Source: Betaproteobacteria bacterium (lineage in GTDB: Bacteria; Pseudomonadota; Gammaproteobacteria; Burkholderiales; Casimicrobiaceae). Taken from it: a stretch of DNA of 64,000 nucleotides. Every line of letters starts with the position of its first letter. Position 1 is the first letter of the stretch. The stretch lies in NCBI GenBank assembly GCA_013298695.1, contig JAAFIS010000003.1, positions 62,001-126,000 on the forward strand, read 5' to 3'. The notes under the pieces are model-generated. The model was not told the origin of the DNA. It did no database searches and was given only the letters and a program-made list of their open reading frames with translations. The translations under genes were made by a program, and so were the position numbers. Of this stretch, positions 45,146 through 54,456 are shown one piece after another.

Positions 45146-46726
45146 TTAGTAACCCACCGCGCACCCATCACGTCGCGGATCGGATCCTGTAATGTATCCG
45201 TCCTCTGTCTTCCATATGATCTGGCCGCTACCAAAATCCATGTAGCTGTCTTTGTTTTCTTTGAGTTTGTGCCCGCGTGCGGCGAGCTGTTCTCGAATAG
45301 CCGTCGGCGTCCACGGCTCTAGATCCACTTCTAACCCTTGCTCCACGCGGAAGCGTGGCGCGTCGAGCGCGGCTTGTGGATTCTCGCCAAAATCGATCAT
45401 GCGAATTGCGGTTTGCATATGCCCTTGCGGCTGCATGTGTCCGCCCATCACACCAAATGCGCTCTGTGGTTTTCCGTTTTTCAAAATGAAACCGGGAATG
45501 ATCGTGTGAAATGGACGCTTGCCACCATCAACACAATTCGGATGCTTCGGATCGGTTGAAAAACCATAACCACGATTTTGCAGTGACACGCCATCGACGA
45601 CGACACCCGAACCAAAACCATAGTAATTCGATTGAATGAGCGAAACCATCATGCCGCTTTCATCCGCTGAATTCAAATACACCGTGCCACCCGTAAGCTG
45701 CGCGCTTGGAGAGAAATCCTGCGCACGCTTCACATCAATTTCTTTCGCACGCGACTTCAAAAATGCGCGATCCAGCATCTGCGCAGGCGTTACCCGCATG
45801 TGTGCAGGATCGGCCACCTGGGCCATCACATCGCGAAACGCGAGTTTCATCGCTTCAATCGAAATGTGCCAATAGTCGATGTGATTCGGCCCGAGCGATT
45901 TAACGTCGAATTCTTCCATCATGCCCAGCGCCATGAGGGCCGCGATGCCTTGACCGTTCGGCGGAATCTCGGCGATCTCGTAGCCGTGATAACTTGTTTT
46001 GATCGGCTCCACCCAATCGGCGACATGTGCCGCGAGGTCGATACCTGTCATCAATCCGCCATGTTGTTTCGCATGCGCAACGATGCGCGCCGCAAGTTGA
46101 CCGCGATAAAACGATTCGCCCTCGCTCTCAGCAATCATGCGCAGCGCTTCGGCTTGCGCAGGATTGCGAAACAGCTCTCCCGGCAGCGGCGCACGACCGC
46201 GCGGCACGAAATGTTCAGCAAAGCCAGGCTGGTTTTCAAGAATAGGCACAGCGCGCGTCCACTGCGCTGAAATTATCGGCGAGACCATGTAGCCACGCTC
46301 AGCAATATCGATGGCAGGCGCGAGCAAATCTGCGAACGGCAATTTACCAAGCCGCTTCGAGAGCGCCACCCATCCCGCAATCGCACCGGGCACCGACACG
46401 CTGCTCCAGCCGCGCATAGGAATGCCGTTGGGAAATTGATCGAGGCTCCAAGCTTGTGGCGAGCGGCCTGACGAATTGAGACCTAGAAGTGAATTGTCCT
46501 CAGGCGACCAAATCAGCGCGAAAAGATCACTGCCCAATCCATTGCTTACGGGCTCAACGACGGTGAGCGCGGCAGCGGTTGCAATAATTGCGTCGACCGC
46601 GTTGCCACCCGCTTTCATCATTTGCAAGCCTGCTTGTGCGGCGAGCGGATGCGTGGTGGATACGACGTTGCGCGTCATGATTGGCGAGCGACCGCCGGGA
46701 TAAGGTCGGGTGAAATCGAAGTTCAT
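45146..46726 (-). CDS. Gamma-glutamyltransferase family protein (cytoplasmic type)
   Basis: Ntn-hydrolase of the GGT family, 526 aa from ATG at 46726 (MNFDFTRPYPGGRSPIMTRN); the longer frame to 46804 overlaps the divergent gene's leader. There is no signal peptide, unlike periplasmic GGT. The autocleavage site is seen as TGGTVYLNSADESGMMVSLI, with the nucleophile Thr at about residue 345 splitting large and small subunits. GYGFSTDPKHPN and MGGHMQPQGHMQ are the conserved small-subunit motifs. Substrate may be glutathione conjugates or other gamma-glutamyl or cephalosporin-like amides. Divergent from an amidase gene. Confidence 0.9.
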   Translation of the reverse strand: MNFDFTRPYPGGRSPIMTRNVVSTTHPLAAQAGLQMMKAGGNAVDAIIATAAALTVVEPVSNGLGSDLFALIWSPEDNSLLGLNSSGRSPQAWSLDQFPNGIPMRGWSSVSVPGAIAGWVALSKRLGKLPFADLLAPAIDIAERGYMVSPIISAQWTRAVPILENQPGFAEHFVPRGRAPLPGELFRNPAQAEALRMIAESEGESFYRGQLAARIVAHAKQHGGLMTGIDLAAHVADWVEPIKTSYHGYEIAEIPPNGQGIAALMALGMMEEFDVKSLGPNHIDYWHISIEAMKLAFRDVMAQVADPAHMRVTPAQMLDRAFLKSRAKEIDVKRAQDFSPSAQLTGGTVYLNSADESGMMVSLIQSNYYGFGSGVVVDGVSLQNRGYGFSTDPKHPNCVDGGKRPFHTIIPGFILKNGKPQSAFGVMGGHMQPQGHMQTAIRMIDFGENPQAALDAPRFRVEQGLEVDLEPWTPTAIREQLAARGHKLKENKDSYMDFGSGQIIWKTEDGYITGSDPRRDGCAVGY

Positions 46727-46840
46727 TTCTCTATTTGCGAATGACGAATGGCGAGTGACAGTTGGCCTGAAGCAGCGACGAATTTTCCGCAAAACTTCAG
46801 TCACGCTATCCTAGCGCACTCTCAAGTTTTTCCTCGGGCA

Positions 46841-48187
46841 ATGAACGCAATCACTACCCAAATTGAACAGTTTTCGAAATCGCCCGCGGCGTTGTCGCAC
46901 TCCGTTGATGCACAACTCGCGCGAGCGACCGACCCGCACAATGAAGGTGCGCGAGTTTTCATCTCGCTCGACGCAGAAAAAGTTCGTACGCAAGCGAAGC
47001 AATCGACGGCACGTTACGAGCAACATGCGCCTCGCGCGCTCGAAGGCGTCACTATTTCGATTAAAGATTTGTTTGACGTTGAAGGCGAGGTTACGGGCGC
47101 AGGCTCAACCGTATTGCGATCGCGAGCGCCCGCCAGCGCGGACGCCCCCATTATTGCGCGCCTTCGGGCGGCGGGCGCGGTGATTTTCGGCCGCACCAAC
47201 ATGACTGAGTTCGCGTTCTCTGGTGTGGGTTTGAATCCGCATTACGGTACACCGCGAAGTGTGTGGGATCGTCGTAGCGATGGAACGGGCCGAATTCCGG
47301 GCGGCTCGTCGTCGGGTGCTGGCGTGAGCGTGGCCGACAACATGTGTACCGCAGCGCTCGGCACCGATACTGGCGGCAGCGTACGAATTCCTGCGGCGTT
47401 TAATGGCCTGGTCGGATTCAAGCCGACCGCTTGCCGCGTACCGATAATTGGCGGCATTCCGCTCTCAGTGGCGCATGATTCAATCGGCCCGCTCGCGCGA
47501 TCAGTCGATGATTGCGCGCGCATTGATGCGGTGCTGTCCGGTCAAGCCTATTCGTCGACAACGATGGATTTACGCGGCGTGCGATTGCTGAAGCCGCAAA
47601 GCCTTATTTGGCAAGAGCTCGATGCAGAAGTTGAGCATGCGGCGCTCGCTGCAATTGATCGCCTGTGCCACGCCGGTGCAACGATCATTGAAGCGCCCCT
47701 TAAAGCACTTGACGACGCTTTCAAGACGAGCAACCCCGCAATTTCCGCGCTCGCACTCGATTGGCATAACGAAAACATTAATGTCGACGGCGTGGGATAC
47801 GACCCACGCGTTTGGAAGCGGATGTTGCTCGGGAAGGACGTGACGCGTGCGCAGCTTTCGTGGTCGATGGCGTACCGCCGATTCTGGATTGATCGCATGA
47901 ATCTTTCGCTCGCCGATTACGACGCGGTGATTTGTCCAACCGTTGCGTGCATTGCGCCAGAAATCGCGCCGCTGATCGAAGATGACGATCAGTTTTTCAG
48001 CGCGAATTCGCGCATCCTGCGCAACACGAGCTGGGCAAACGCGCTCGATGGCTGCGCGATCACGCTGCCGTGTCATCCGCCCGGCTGTGCGCCGGTGGGG
48101 TTACAGTTGGTCGCGACCCATGCGCGCGATGCGCATCTACTTGCGCTTGCGCGAGCGTGCGAAATGGCACTACAGAATTTATATTAG
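46841..48187 (+). CDS. Amidase (amidase-signature family)
   Basis: Ser-cisSer-Lys amide hydrolase, 448 aa from ATG at 46841 (MNAITTQIEQFSKS). Catalytic Lys75 (TISIKDLFDVEG), cis-Ser156 (PGGSSSGAGVSVA) and nucleophile Ser180 (GTDTGGSVRIPA) are all present. It lacks the gatA operon context, so a free amidase acting on small amides is likeliest. Divergent from the GGT-like gene; the pair could process amide- or glutamyl-linked nitrogen compounds (inference). Confidence 0.9.
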   Translation: MNAITTQIEQFSKSPAALSHSVDAQLARATDPHNEGARVFISLDAEKVRTQAKQSTARYEQHAPRALEGVTISIKDLFDVEGEVTGAGSTVLRSRAPASADAPIIARLRAAGAVIFGRTNMTEFAFSGVGLNPHYGTPRSVWDRRSDGTGRIPGGSSSGAGVSVADNMCTAALGTDTGGSVRIPAAFNGLVGFKPTACRVPIIGGIPLSVAHDSIGPLARSVDDCARIDAVLSGQAYSSTTMDLRGVRLLKPQSLIWQELDAEVEHAALAAIDRLCHAGATIIEAPLKALDDAFKTSNPAISALALDWHNENINVDGVGYDPRVWKRMLLGKDVTRAQLSWSMAYRRFWIDRMNLSLADYDAVICPTVACIAPEIAPLIEDDDQFFSANSRILRNTSWANALDGCAITLPCHPPGCAPVGLQLVATHARDAHLLALARACEMALQNLY

Positions 48188-48374
48188 AACGCCATTGCTA
48201 ATGGGCGTCGCTGTAGTTTTGATTATTTACCGATAAATAATGCAAAAGTCTGTATAGCCTGAGATAAACGGCTTTACAGTGGATAGGTTGTTGAATTGGA
48301 CCGACGGCACACGATCCCAGATCGGTATAGTTCGCAGCATCCAAAATCAGAAATCTTGTTATCGGGGGACCGCC

Positions 48375-48890
48375 ATGAACACGACCGAAATGCTGCCCGC
48401 ACCGTTCACGCTTGCGGAAGTGGACGCGCACTTGGCTGATGGCGGCGTAACTATTCAAACCGTTACCCGGATCGCTTGTACGCAAGCCGTCGTTTTTGAC
48501 TTTGTGACCCGACCGACGCAGTGGCATCGATGGCACCCCGCCACGAAAGAGGTGACCAACGCGCCGGATCGACCGCTCACTGTTGACGACACAATGTGCG
48601 AACATATTTCAGTCGTCGGCCAGCATTTCAGCGCAATTTGGAAAGTGTACGAATGCGAGCCGCATCGTCACTGGCTGATCGCAACTGACGCGAGCCACGG
48701 GGCATCGAAAATCACTTACGACTGCCGCGTGGTTGATGGCGGCTGCGAATTTCATCGCAGACTCGATTACCGCTCGAAGAATTGGTTCATGCGTTTGCTC
48801 GATAACAACATCATCAAGTGGTCTATTAATCGCCAGTCCACCACGGCGCTTGCCAACTTGAAGGCGCTGCTTGAAAGTGGCAAGGCATAA
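48375..48890 (+). CDS. SRPBCC (polyketide cyclase/START-like) protein
   Basis: 171 aa from ATG at 48375 with a GGGGGA box upstream; earlier in-frame codons run into the leader. The hydrophobic-pocket fold of the SRPBCC superfamily is suggested by RIACTQAVVFDFVTRPTQWHRWHPATKEV at the start, central strands, and the C-terminal helix of NNIIKWSINRQSTTALANLKALLES. Probably binds a lipid or hydrophobic metabolite; function unknown. Followed 25 bp later by a secreted FGE-like gene. Confidence 0.8.
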   Translation: MNTTEMLPAPFTLAEVDAHLADGGVTIQTVTRIACTQAVVFDFVTRPTQWHRWHPATKEVTNAPDRPLTVDDTMCEHISVVGQHFSAIWKVYECEPHRHWLIATDASHGASKITYDCRVVDGGCEFHRRLDYRSKNWFMRLLDNNIIKWSINRQSTTALANLKALLESGKA

Positions 48891-48915
48891 CGGCAAGGTG
48901 CCGACGGAGTTATAG

Positions 48916-49686
48916 ATGACGCGCTATCGCACTTTTGCTTTGGTACTCAGTTTGAGCGCGAGCGCGGCGAGCGCACAGAGCGCTAATCCCGCACAAATTG
49001 ACTGGCAACGAATCACCGATTTTTCAATTGCGCGCACTGAAACGACCGTCGCTCAATTTCGGCGTTTTGCGGACGCCACAAAGCTTGTGACCCGGGCGGA
49101 AAAAAGCGGCGGCGGCGAGGTGTATGAAAACGGCTGGGTGAAGAAATCTGGCTGGAATTGGCAAACACCCTTTGGCGCAAATGCGCGAGCCGCTAACGAT
49201 GAGCCCGCGGCTCACATCACATTCGACGAAGCCGCTGCCTTTTGCACGTGGGTGGGCGCTGCGCTGCCCACGGATGCTCAGTGGGTTATTGCCGCGTATA
49301 CCGAGCAGCGCGAGACGCCATCTTCGCCGTTCGTGCGCGGCAAAACGTACCCTTTCCCGGTGGGTGAGAATCCGAGCGGCGCACAGTGCCTTGCTGATTG
49401 TGGCGTGGCCGCAAAATCTCGCGCCATAGCGCACGGCGCAAAGCTCATGCGAGGTTACGGTCATGCACGAGTGGGCACAAGCACGCGTGGCGTCAATGGC
49501 CTTTTTGACATGGGCGGCAATCTGTGGGAATGGGTCAACGAGCCGGAGCGCGAGAGCCCGGAGAAGCGCACACGAGGCGGCTCGTGGTGGTACGGCGCAG
49601 AGCAGATGAAAGCCAGTTACCTGCAAGGCAAGCCTGTCGATACTGCCGTCGCGTACATTGGCTTTCGATGCGCAAAGCGCGAATAG
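48916..49686 (+). CDS. Secreted formylglycine-generating-enzyme (SUMF1) family protein
   Basis: 256 aa with a signal peptide (FALVLSLSASAASAQS). The FGE-sulfatase fold is visible in FSIARTETTVAQFRRFADATK, AAHITFDEAAAFCTWVGAALPTDAQW, VNGLFDMGGNLWEWVNEP and RGGSWW...GFRCAK. The cysteine pair that binds copper in true formylglycine-generating enzymes is not seen in the GSWWYGAEQMKASYLQ segment, so it is likely a structural or other member of the family rather than a sulfatase activator; no sulfatase gene is nearby. Confidence 0.85.
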   Translation: MTRYRTFALVLSLSASAASAQSANPAQIDWQRITDFSIARTETTVAQFRRFADATKLVTRAEKSGGGEVYENGWVKKSGWNWQTPFGANARAANDEPAAHITFDEAAAFCTWVGAALPTDAQWVIAAYTEQRETPSSPFVRGKTYPFPVGENPSGAQCLADCGVAAKSRAIAHGAKLMRGYGHARVGTSTRGVNGLFDMGGNLWEWVNEPERESPEKRTRGGSWWYGAEQMKASYLQGKPVDTAVAYIGFRCAKRE

Positions 49687-49778
49687 ACCAGCGAAAGCTT
49701 CGGCTCAATTGAGGTACAAGCTCGACGCCGCGATGACTCTGATCGCAGCGACAAGATGCTGCGAAATCCAGAGAAATT

Positions 49779-50873
49779 TTACGGTCGCGCGGGTTGGCGA
49801 GGCGAGGCGGGCTGCACAACGCCAGCACGTTGAGGCGCCTCGCGTTTGCAGGTCACGCGATATTGCACGCGCTCTGAGCTAAACAAAGCGGGCGCGCCGG
49901 GCAACTCGTTGTTGGGTTGAACGTTGAGTTGCGCCCAGCCATCCATCGACGCAACTGCGCCTGAAGCCGCTGCGAGGCTGCCCTGTGCATGCGCAGGCCA
50001 ATTGAGTTTTCGCGTTTCCATCACCGTCATCTGACCGCTACCGATTTGATACGGCTCGTAGCCGCCTAAATATTGATTGCCCATGAAGATGCGTTTACCG
50101 GTGTGTAAAAAGTTACCGTCGATCACACCGATCAAACGCACTTCGCTCGGACAGGCCTCATGTTGCGACCACTCCACACGCAGCGACACGCGATTGATAA
50201 GCGCTGGCGCGGGTTCGCATTTCATGGTGACGGGAAGTTCATAGTCTTCAACTTTGAAACTGCCGTCGCAGTCTACGCGCGCTTTCATCGGGAGCGCTTT
50301 GGGTAGCGTGACACTAAACCCGTTTCGCGCCGCCGCTGCTCGTGCGCTGCTACCCAAACCCGCTAAATGCGCGTTACAAGCCGCCACCGGTACTTTCAGT
50401 CCACCGGTTCGATTCGGACCCGTGTTTGCACTGTTGCCATCGACCGGCATGCTTGCCGGCATTTTGAGGCTCTGCAGCATATCGACGCGGATCGTACCGA
50501 CTGTCGAGACGCGTTGTTGCGATGCGCTCATTGGGATGCTTCCGTAGACGCCGCCCGCGTAGAGCCAACCCTCTTTGAGCCGCTGATTGTCTGGGCAACC
50601 AGCACTCACGCCTGGCGAAACGACTTTGAATTGGGGATCAAACCGCGAGTAAAGTTGTGCCCCCGGCTCGGCGAATACGCGCAGCTCAATGGGAGAGAGC
50701 GGCGGAAAAACGGTGACCCAAGCGGCGTTTGCATGACCAACTGCGATGAACGAACAAGCGCTGATTACGCATCGTCGTAACAAAGTCGCATCGATACATC
50801 GCGGCTTGGCAATGCCTTCTGCGAAGTGGGTAGCAAGAAGTCTATTCTGTGTGATGGGCAGTGAAGTACGCAT
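49779..50873 (-). CDS. Secreted protein of unknown function
   Basis: 364 aa from ATG at 50873, preceded by a GGAGAA box; the frame continues to 50918 but without a better start. The N-terminal segment has an export signal (CVISACSFIAVGHANAAW) after a long basic stretch. The mature part has about six cysteines and strand-rich stretches (ALINRVSLRVEWSQHEACPSEVRLIGVIDG) and ends in a low-complexity Pro/Arg/Ala tail. No known family is apparent. Convergent with the FGE-like gene and 158 bp downstream of the peptidase terminator. Confidence 0.65.
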   Translation of the reverse strand: MRTSLPITQNRLLATHFAEGIAKPRCIDATLLRRCVISACSFIAVGHANAAWVTVFPPLSPIELRVFAEPGAQLYSRFDPQFKVVSPGVSAGCPDNQRLKEGWLYAGGVYGSIPMSASQQRVSTVGTIRVDMLQSLKMPASMPVDGNSANTGPNRTGGLKVPVAACNAHLAGLGSSARAAAARNGFSVTLPKALPMKARVDCDGSFKVEDYELPVTMKCEPAPALINRVSLRVEWSQHEACPSEVRLIGVIDGNFLHTGKRIFMGNQYLGGYEPYQIGSGQMTVMETRKLNWPAHAQGSLAAASGAVASMDGWAQLNVQPNNELPGAPALFSSERVQYRVTCKREAPQRAGVVQPASPRQPARP

Positions 50874-51030
50874 GGAAATTCTCCGCAGCAAGTATCGCCC
50901 CGAAAAACGAAGCGGCAAAAGGTGGCGTGTATCGAGAATGTTCCGCCGGAGTTGGCGGGCTCACATCAACACTACGTATTGCTGGGTCGTTGACTCTCTA
51001 CCGCGGGTTCAATGTTTCCATTACAACAAC

Positions 51031-51055
51031 AAAAAAGGGAGCCGAAGCTCCCTTT
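51031..51055 (-). terminator. Rho-independent terminator of the S9 peptidase gene
   Basis: On the minus strand: stem AAAGGGAGC/GCTCCCTTT around a TTCG tetraloop, followed by a run of six T. It starts 18 bases after the peptidase stop codon. Confidence 0.93.
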
Positions 51056-51072
51056 CTAGGTTCGAATTTCTT

Positions 51073-53007
51073 CTAGGTTTTCTTCAAATGCTTTGAGAGG
51101 AATTTCTCCATAGCCTCATAAAACTCAAACTGATTTTCTTGATTACGGAAGCCGTGCCCCTCATTGTCTTTAACCATGTAATCGACAGCGACACCGCGTT
51201 TGCGCAGCGCTTCGACCATCTGATCGCTCTCGGCTTTCACAACGCGCGGATCTTTCGCGCCTTGGGCGACGAAAAGCGGCGTCTTGATTCGGTCAGCGTT
51301 GAGAGCGGGTGAAGTCGCGGTGAATTGCGCTTTGTCTTTCTCCTGATCGCCGACCATCTCATTCATCATCGCCATGAAAGGTTTCCAGTACGGTGGAATG
51401 GTGTTCAAGAAGGTGAACATGTTCGATACGCCGACGTAGCTCACAGCAGCAGCATAGAGATCGGGCGTTTTGGTGATGCCTGAAAGCGTTGCATAGCCGC
51501 CATAGCTTGCGCCGTAAATCGCGATGCGTTTCGGATCGGCTATGCCTTCTTTGATGAGCCATTGAACGCCATCGGTGATGTCGTCTTGCATCGTCAAACC
51601 CCATTGCTTGAAGCTCGTCTCCCAGAATTTGCGACCGAAGCCGGTCGAACCACGGAAGTTCATTTGCAAAACCGCGAAACCGCGATTGGCTAGGAACTGA
51701 ACTTCAGGGTTGTAGCCCCAGCTGTCGCGCGCCCAAGGCCCGCCGTGAGGATTAACGATGACCGGCAGGTTTTTCGCTGCGACACCTTTCGGCAACGTGA
51801 GATATCCGCGAATCGTAAGCCCGTCACGCGAGGTGTACTGTATTGGCTTCATTTCGGCCATATCAGCTTCAGCAATGGCGGTGTTGATGTCGCCGAGCTT
51901 GGTGAGCTTGTTAGTTTTCACGTCGTAGACGTAGCGCGCGCCCGAGGTGCGATCATTTGACGCAGCAACGACCATGCGTTGCTCATCTTTAGTCATGCTT
52001 TGAACGCCGATTTCATAGGCGGGCAATTGCGCTTTGATCGCTTTGTATACGCGCTCGGCCTCCTTATCGAAGAACACAGGCTCCGCTTTATCAACATCAA
52101 CAATCGTGTTGGTGAGTACCTTGCGCGCTCGCGACCAAGTCAATGTCGACAGATCAGCGATGGGATGTTCGTAAATGAGTTTTCCTTCTTTCGCCGTTTT
52201 CGGATCAAATTCAAACAGCGCTTGCTTGTCCCGACCACGGTTCGACGACACGTACATCTGTTTGTTATCTGCGGTCCAACCAACGATGGCAACGGTTTCT
52301 TTGAAATTCGTGGTTAGCAGCGGTTTGAACTCATCGCTTTCTTTCTCGCGATAGAGAAAGGTCGTGTTTACGCCGTCGCTCGTGCCCGCAGCGCGAAGCT
52401 GCCCTGCGTGATCGGTCACCCAATTGGTGATATTGCCGGGGTTTTGTGCGACGAGCTTTTCCTCGCCGGTTTTCACGTTCACCCGGAATACATCAAAGAT
52501 GCGTTTGTCGCGTTTGTTGTGCGTTACCAGAACGTGATCGTCATCGTCGGGTAGCGCGTCAAGAATCATGGCACGCGTTCCCTCATGCGGCGTCAGATCC
52601 TTAACCTCGCCAGTTTGGATGTTCGCTGTGACGACGTGAAAATTTTCATCGCCACCGAAATCTTTGGTGAACAGTACGTGGTTCGAACCTTTGAAAAAGA
52701 AGTTTGGGATGTCGCGCGCGGTTTCCGTGGTGACGCGCTTGATGCCGTCATTCGTGCCGACTTTTTCAAATGGCTGCACAAAAATGTTCATGCGGCTTTC
52801 ATGAGGTTGCATGAAGCCAATGTATTTGCCGTCAGGCGAAAGTCGAAAGTACGCGCGCTCTGGATTTTTGAAGAAATCGCGCAGCGGGTATTGCTTGACT
52901 TGCGCAAGTGCTGGCGTGGTTGCGGTAATTGCCGAGACGCCGGTCAAAGCTACGGCGATTACCGCGCCCGCCGCGGAGTAACGACCTAACCAATTTTTAA
53001 TTGGCAT
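51073..53007 (-). CDS. S9-family serine peptidase (acylaminoacyl/dipeptidyl peptidase type)
   Basis: 644 aa, exported (AVIAVALTGVSAITATTPALAQ). A beta-propeller-like half (WTADNKQMYVSSNRGRDKQ and similar repeats) leads to the alpha/beta-hydrolase domain from about 395: VNPHGGPWARDSWGYNPEVQ, nucleophile Ser501 in YGASYGGYATL, Asp in QGAKDPRV and His in NEGHGF. It removes N-terminal dipeptides or acyl-amino acids from peptides in the periplasm. Monocistronic with its own terminator; no partner genes. Confidence 0.93.
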   Translation of the reverse strand: MPIKNWLGRYSAAGAVIAVALTGVSAITATTPALAQVKQYPLRDFFKNPERAYFRLSPDGKYIGFMQPHESRMNIFVQPFEKVGTNDGIKRVTTETARDIPNFFFKGSNHVLFTKDFGGDENFHVVTANIQTGEVKDLTPHEGTRAMILDALPDDDDHVLVTHNKRDKRIFDVFRVNVKTGEEKLVAQNPGNITNWVTDHAGQLRAAGTSDGVNTTFLYREKESDEFKPLLTTNFKETVAIVGWTADNKQMYVSSNRGRDKQALFEFDPKTAKEGKLIYEHPIADLSTLTWSRARKVLTNTIVDVDKAEPVFFDKEAERVYKAIKAQLPAYEIGVQSMTKDEQRMVVAASNDRTSGARYVYDVKTNKLTKLGDINTAIAEADMAEMKPIQYTSRDGLTIRGYLTLPKGVAAKNLPVIVNPHGGPWARDSWGYNPEVQFLANRGFAVLQMNFRGSTGFGRKFWETSFKQWGLTMQDDITDGVQWLIKEGIADPKRIAIYGASYGGYATLSGITKTPDLYAAAVSYVGVSNMFTFLNTIPPYWKPFMAMMNEMVGDQEKDKAQFTATSPALNADRIKTPLFVAQGAKDPRVVKAESDQMVEALRKRGVAVDYMVKDNEGHGFRNQENQFEFYEAMEKFLSKHLKKT

Positions 53008-53180
53008 ACGTATCCCTTAAATGATGAAAGTTGAGCGCTAATCGTAGTTATCGACGCGGATTTTTGCCACGGGGAAGTGACAGTGTGCGGAAATTGCTGC
53101 GCCAATCGAGCAGTTTTCATCGCGACTCGCGGTTTGTCATCACGCGACACTATCTCGGAATTAAGATTAATCGGTAGTAC

Positions 53181-53196
53181 GCCGGTTTAATTGGGC
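53181..53196 (-). repeat. Dispersed palindrome copy, intergenic
   Basis: Minus strand GCCCAATTAAACCGGC, 120 bp upstream of the grpE promoter. Nearly the same as the boxA copy. Confidence 0.5.
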
Positions 53197-53299
53197 TAGC
53201 AGCTACGTTTAGTCGGTTAACCACTATTAATAAAATAGGCGTCGAACCCTTGTATTTTGGAATTTTCATCGTTTTTGTAAAAACAATCAGTATTCCCCT

Positions 53300-53326
53300 A
53301 TTGAATCTGTGGGGATGACCCCAAAT
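53300..53326 (+). promoter_or_regulatory. Heat-shock (sigma-32) promoter of grpE
   Basis: ATTGAAT (53300-53306), 12-bp spacer, CCCCAAAT (53319-53326), against the sigma-32 consensus CTTGAAA and CCCCATNT. The start would be near 53333, about 35 bases before the GrpE ATG. Confidence 0.7.
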
Positions 53327-53367
53327 ACCGTGCAACACCTTGTTTTAGCTACGAAATTTGCCGGACG

Positions 53368-53961
53368 ATGGCCATGCCAGACGAACAAAATACACCCACT
53401 CCCGAAATGCCCGCTGACGACGAGAGCGCAAAGCTCGCCGCTGAAGCGATCGAAAATGCCAATGCTGCTGCCGAGCTCACTCTAGAAGAGAAGCTCGCGG
53501 CTGCCGAAAACGAGATTGCCGCGCTGAAAGATCAACACTTGCGCGCGCTCGCCGAGCAAGAAAACATCCGCAAGCGCAACCAGCAAGAAGTGCAAAACGC
53601 TCGTGAATACGCCGCACGCGACTTCGCGTTCTCGATGCTCTCGGTAAAAGACACCCTCGAAATGGTGCTGAAAGACGATAAGAGCACTACTGAGCAATTG
53701 AAAATGGGTGTCGACATGACGCTCAAGAATCTCGCCTCTGCGTTCGAACGCGCCAAGGTTAAAGAAGTGAAATCGGACGGCGCGAAATTCGATCCGAATG
53801 TGCACCAAGCCATGAGCCAAATCGAATCGGACCAACCGGCAGGCACCGTGCTTCAGGTGTTCCAGAAGGGCTACATGATCGGCGAGCGCTGTTTGCGCCC
53901 TGCGATGGTCGCTGTTTCGGCGCAGCCCAAACAGCAGGACGACGGAGCCTCCGGCTCCTAG
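53368..53961 (+). CDS. grpE: GrpE nucleotide-exchange factor
   Basis: Exchange factor that releases ADP from DnaK. 197 aa with an acidic N-terminus, a long coiled coil (about 30-90: EEKLAAAENEIAALKDQHLRAL), the four-helix part and the C-terminal beta domain (FDPNVHQAMSQIESDQPAGTVLQVFQKGYMIGERCLRPAMVAVSA). The final eight residues (Q-D-D-G-A-S-G-S) and the TAG stop are encoded by the left hairpin array, so the native 3' end has been replaced or overwritten. The ATG at 53374 is an alternative start. Confidence 0.96.
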   Translation: MAMPDEQNTPTPEMPADDESAKLAAEAIENANAAAELTLEEKLAAAENEIAALKDQHLRALAEQENIRKRNQQEVQNAREYAARDFAFSMLSVKDTLEMVLKDDKSTTEQLKMGVDMTLKNLASAFERAKVKEVKSDGAKFDPNVHQAMSQIESDQPAGTVLQVFQKGYMIGERCLRPAMVAVSAQPKQQDDGASGS

Positions 53962-54010
53962 GACGTCGGCCTTCCGGCCTAGGACGACGCGACTTCGTCG
54001 CTATGACGCA
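53935..54010 (+). repeat. Left hairpin array of the grpE-dnaK insertion
   Basis: Four 9-nt linkers alternate with three small hairpins: CAGGACGAC (53935), hairpin GGAGCC/GGCTCC (53944-53958), TAGGACGTC (53959), hairpin GGCC/GGCC (53968-53979), TAGGACGAC (53980), hairpin GCGAC/GTCGC (53989-54001), TATGACGCA (54002-54010). Loops are TCC, TTCC and TTC. The grpE stop is the TAG of the second linker. Confidence 0.88.
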
Positions 54011-54083
54011 AGGTCTTCGGTGAAAACGGAAACCAACGCATGCTTTTGATGTTCGCTGTCAGATTTAACGCATAGAGAAATTA

Positions 54084-54452
54084 ATGACTACCGACGAAAA
54101 ACAGCAGCGATCCCATCGCGACTTTCCGGTTTGGAAGGCGGCGATGACGCTTGCTGAAACCGTGTACGAAATTAGCGCGAAATTTCCAGCGGATGAGCGA
54201 TTTGGGTTGACCGCGCAGATTCGGCGTTCGGCGGTGTCGATTCCGTCAAACATTGCAGAAGGTGCCGGTCGTTCAGGCACCAATGAACTCGGTCACTTTT
54301 TAGGCATCGCGCTCGGCTCCGCTGCCGAACTTGAGACCCAACTTGAATTAGCAGATCGTCTTGATTTGGCCGAAGGTTTCGGCGAAGCCTTCGACCAACT
54401 AGAAGACGTAAGAAAACAACTCATCTTATTCAGGCGTTCATTAAAGACATAG
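54084..54452 (+). CDS. Four-helix-bundle (23S rRNA IVS-type) protein
   Basis: 122 aa of the S23/TIGR02436 four-helix-bundle family, seen in DFPVWKAAMTLAETVYEIS, RFGLTAQIRRSAVSIPSNIAEGAGR and ELGHFLGIALGSAAELETQLELADRL. Relatives are encoded in intervening sequences of 23S rRNA genes, as diversity-generating retroelement accessory proteins (Avd), and as solitary genes of unknown role; they are small, basic-faced and can bind nucleic acid. It is inserted between grpE and dnaK on the same strand and framed by inverted hairpin arrays, with AGAG before the ATG. The context suggests the gene and arrays form one mobile or RNA-processed element. Confidence 0.9.
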   Translation: MTTDEKQQRSHRDFPVWKAAMTLAETVYEISAKFPADERFGLTAQIRRSAVSIPSNIAEGAGRSGTNELGHFLGIALGSAAELETQLELADRLDLAEGFGEAFDQLEDVRKQLILFRRSLKT

Positions 54453-54456
54453 ACAT

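Larger units (their letters stand above)
53008..53367. other. 360-bp divergent intergenic region between the S9 peptidase and grpE
   Basis: AT-rich compared with flanking genes. Contains a palindrome copy (53181-53196), the grpE heat-shock promoter (53300-53326) and, presumably, a minus-strand promoter for the peptidase that I could not place. No open reading frame with a credible start is present. Confidence 0.7.

Noticed and set aside
48916-49686. True sulfatase-activating formylglycine-generating enzyme
   Set aside because: The catalytic cysteine pair is not seen and no sulfatase gene is nearby.
51056-51072. tRNA-like GGTTCGAATT near the peptidase terminator
   Set aside because: Only the T-loop-like bases match; no acceptor or anticodon stem can be drawn.
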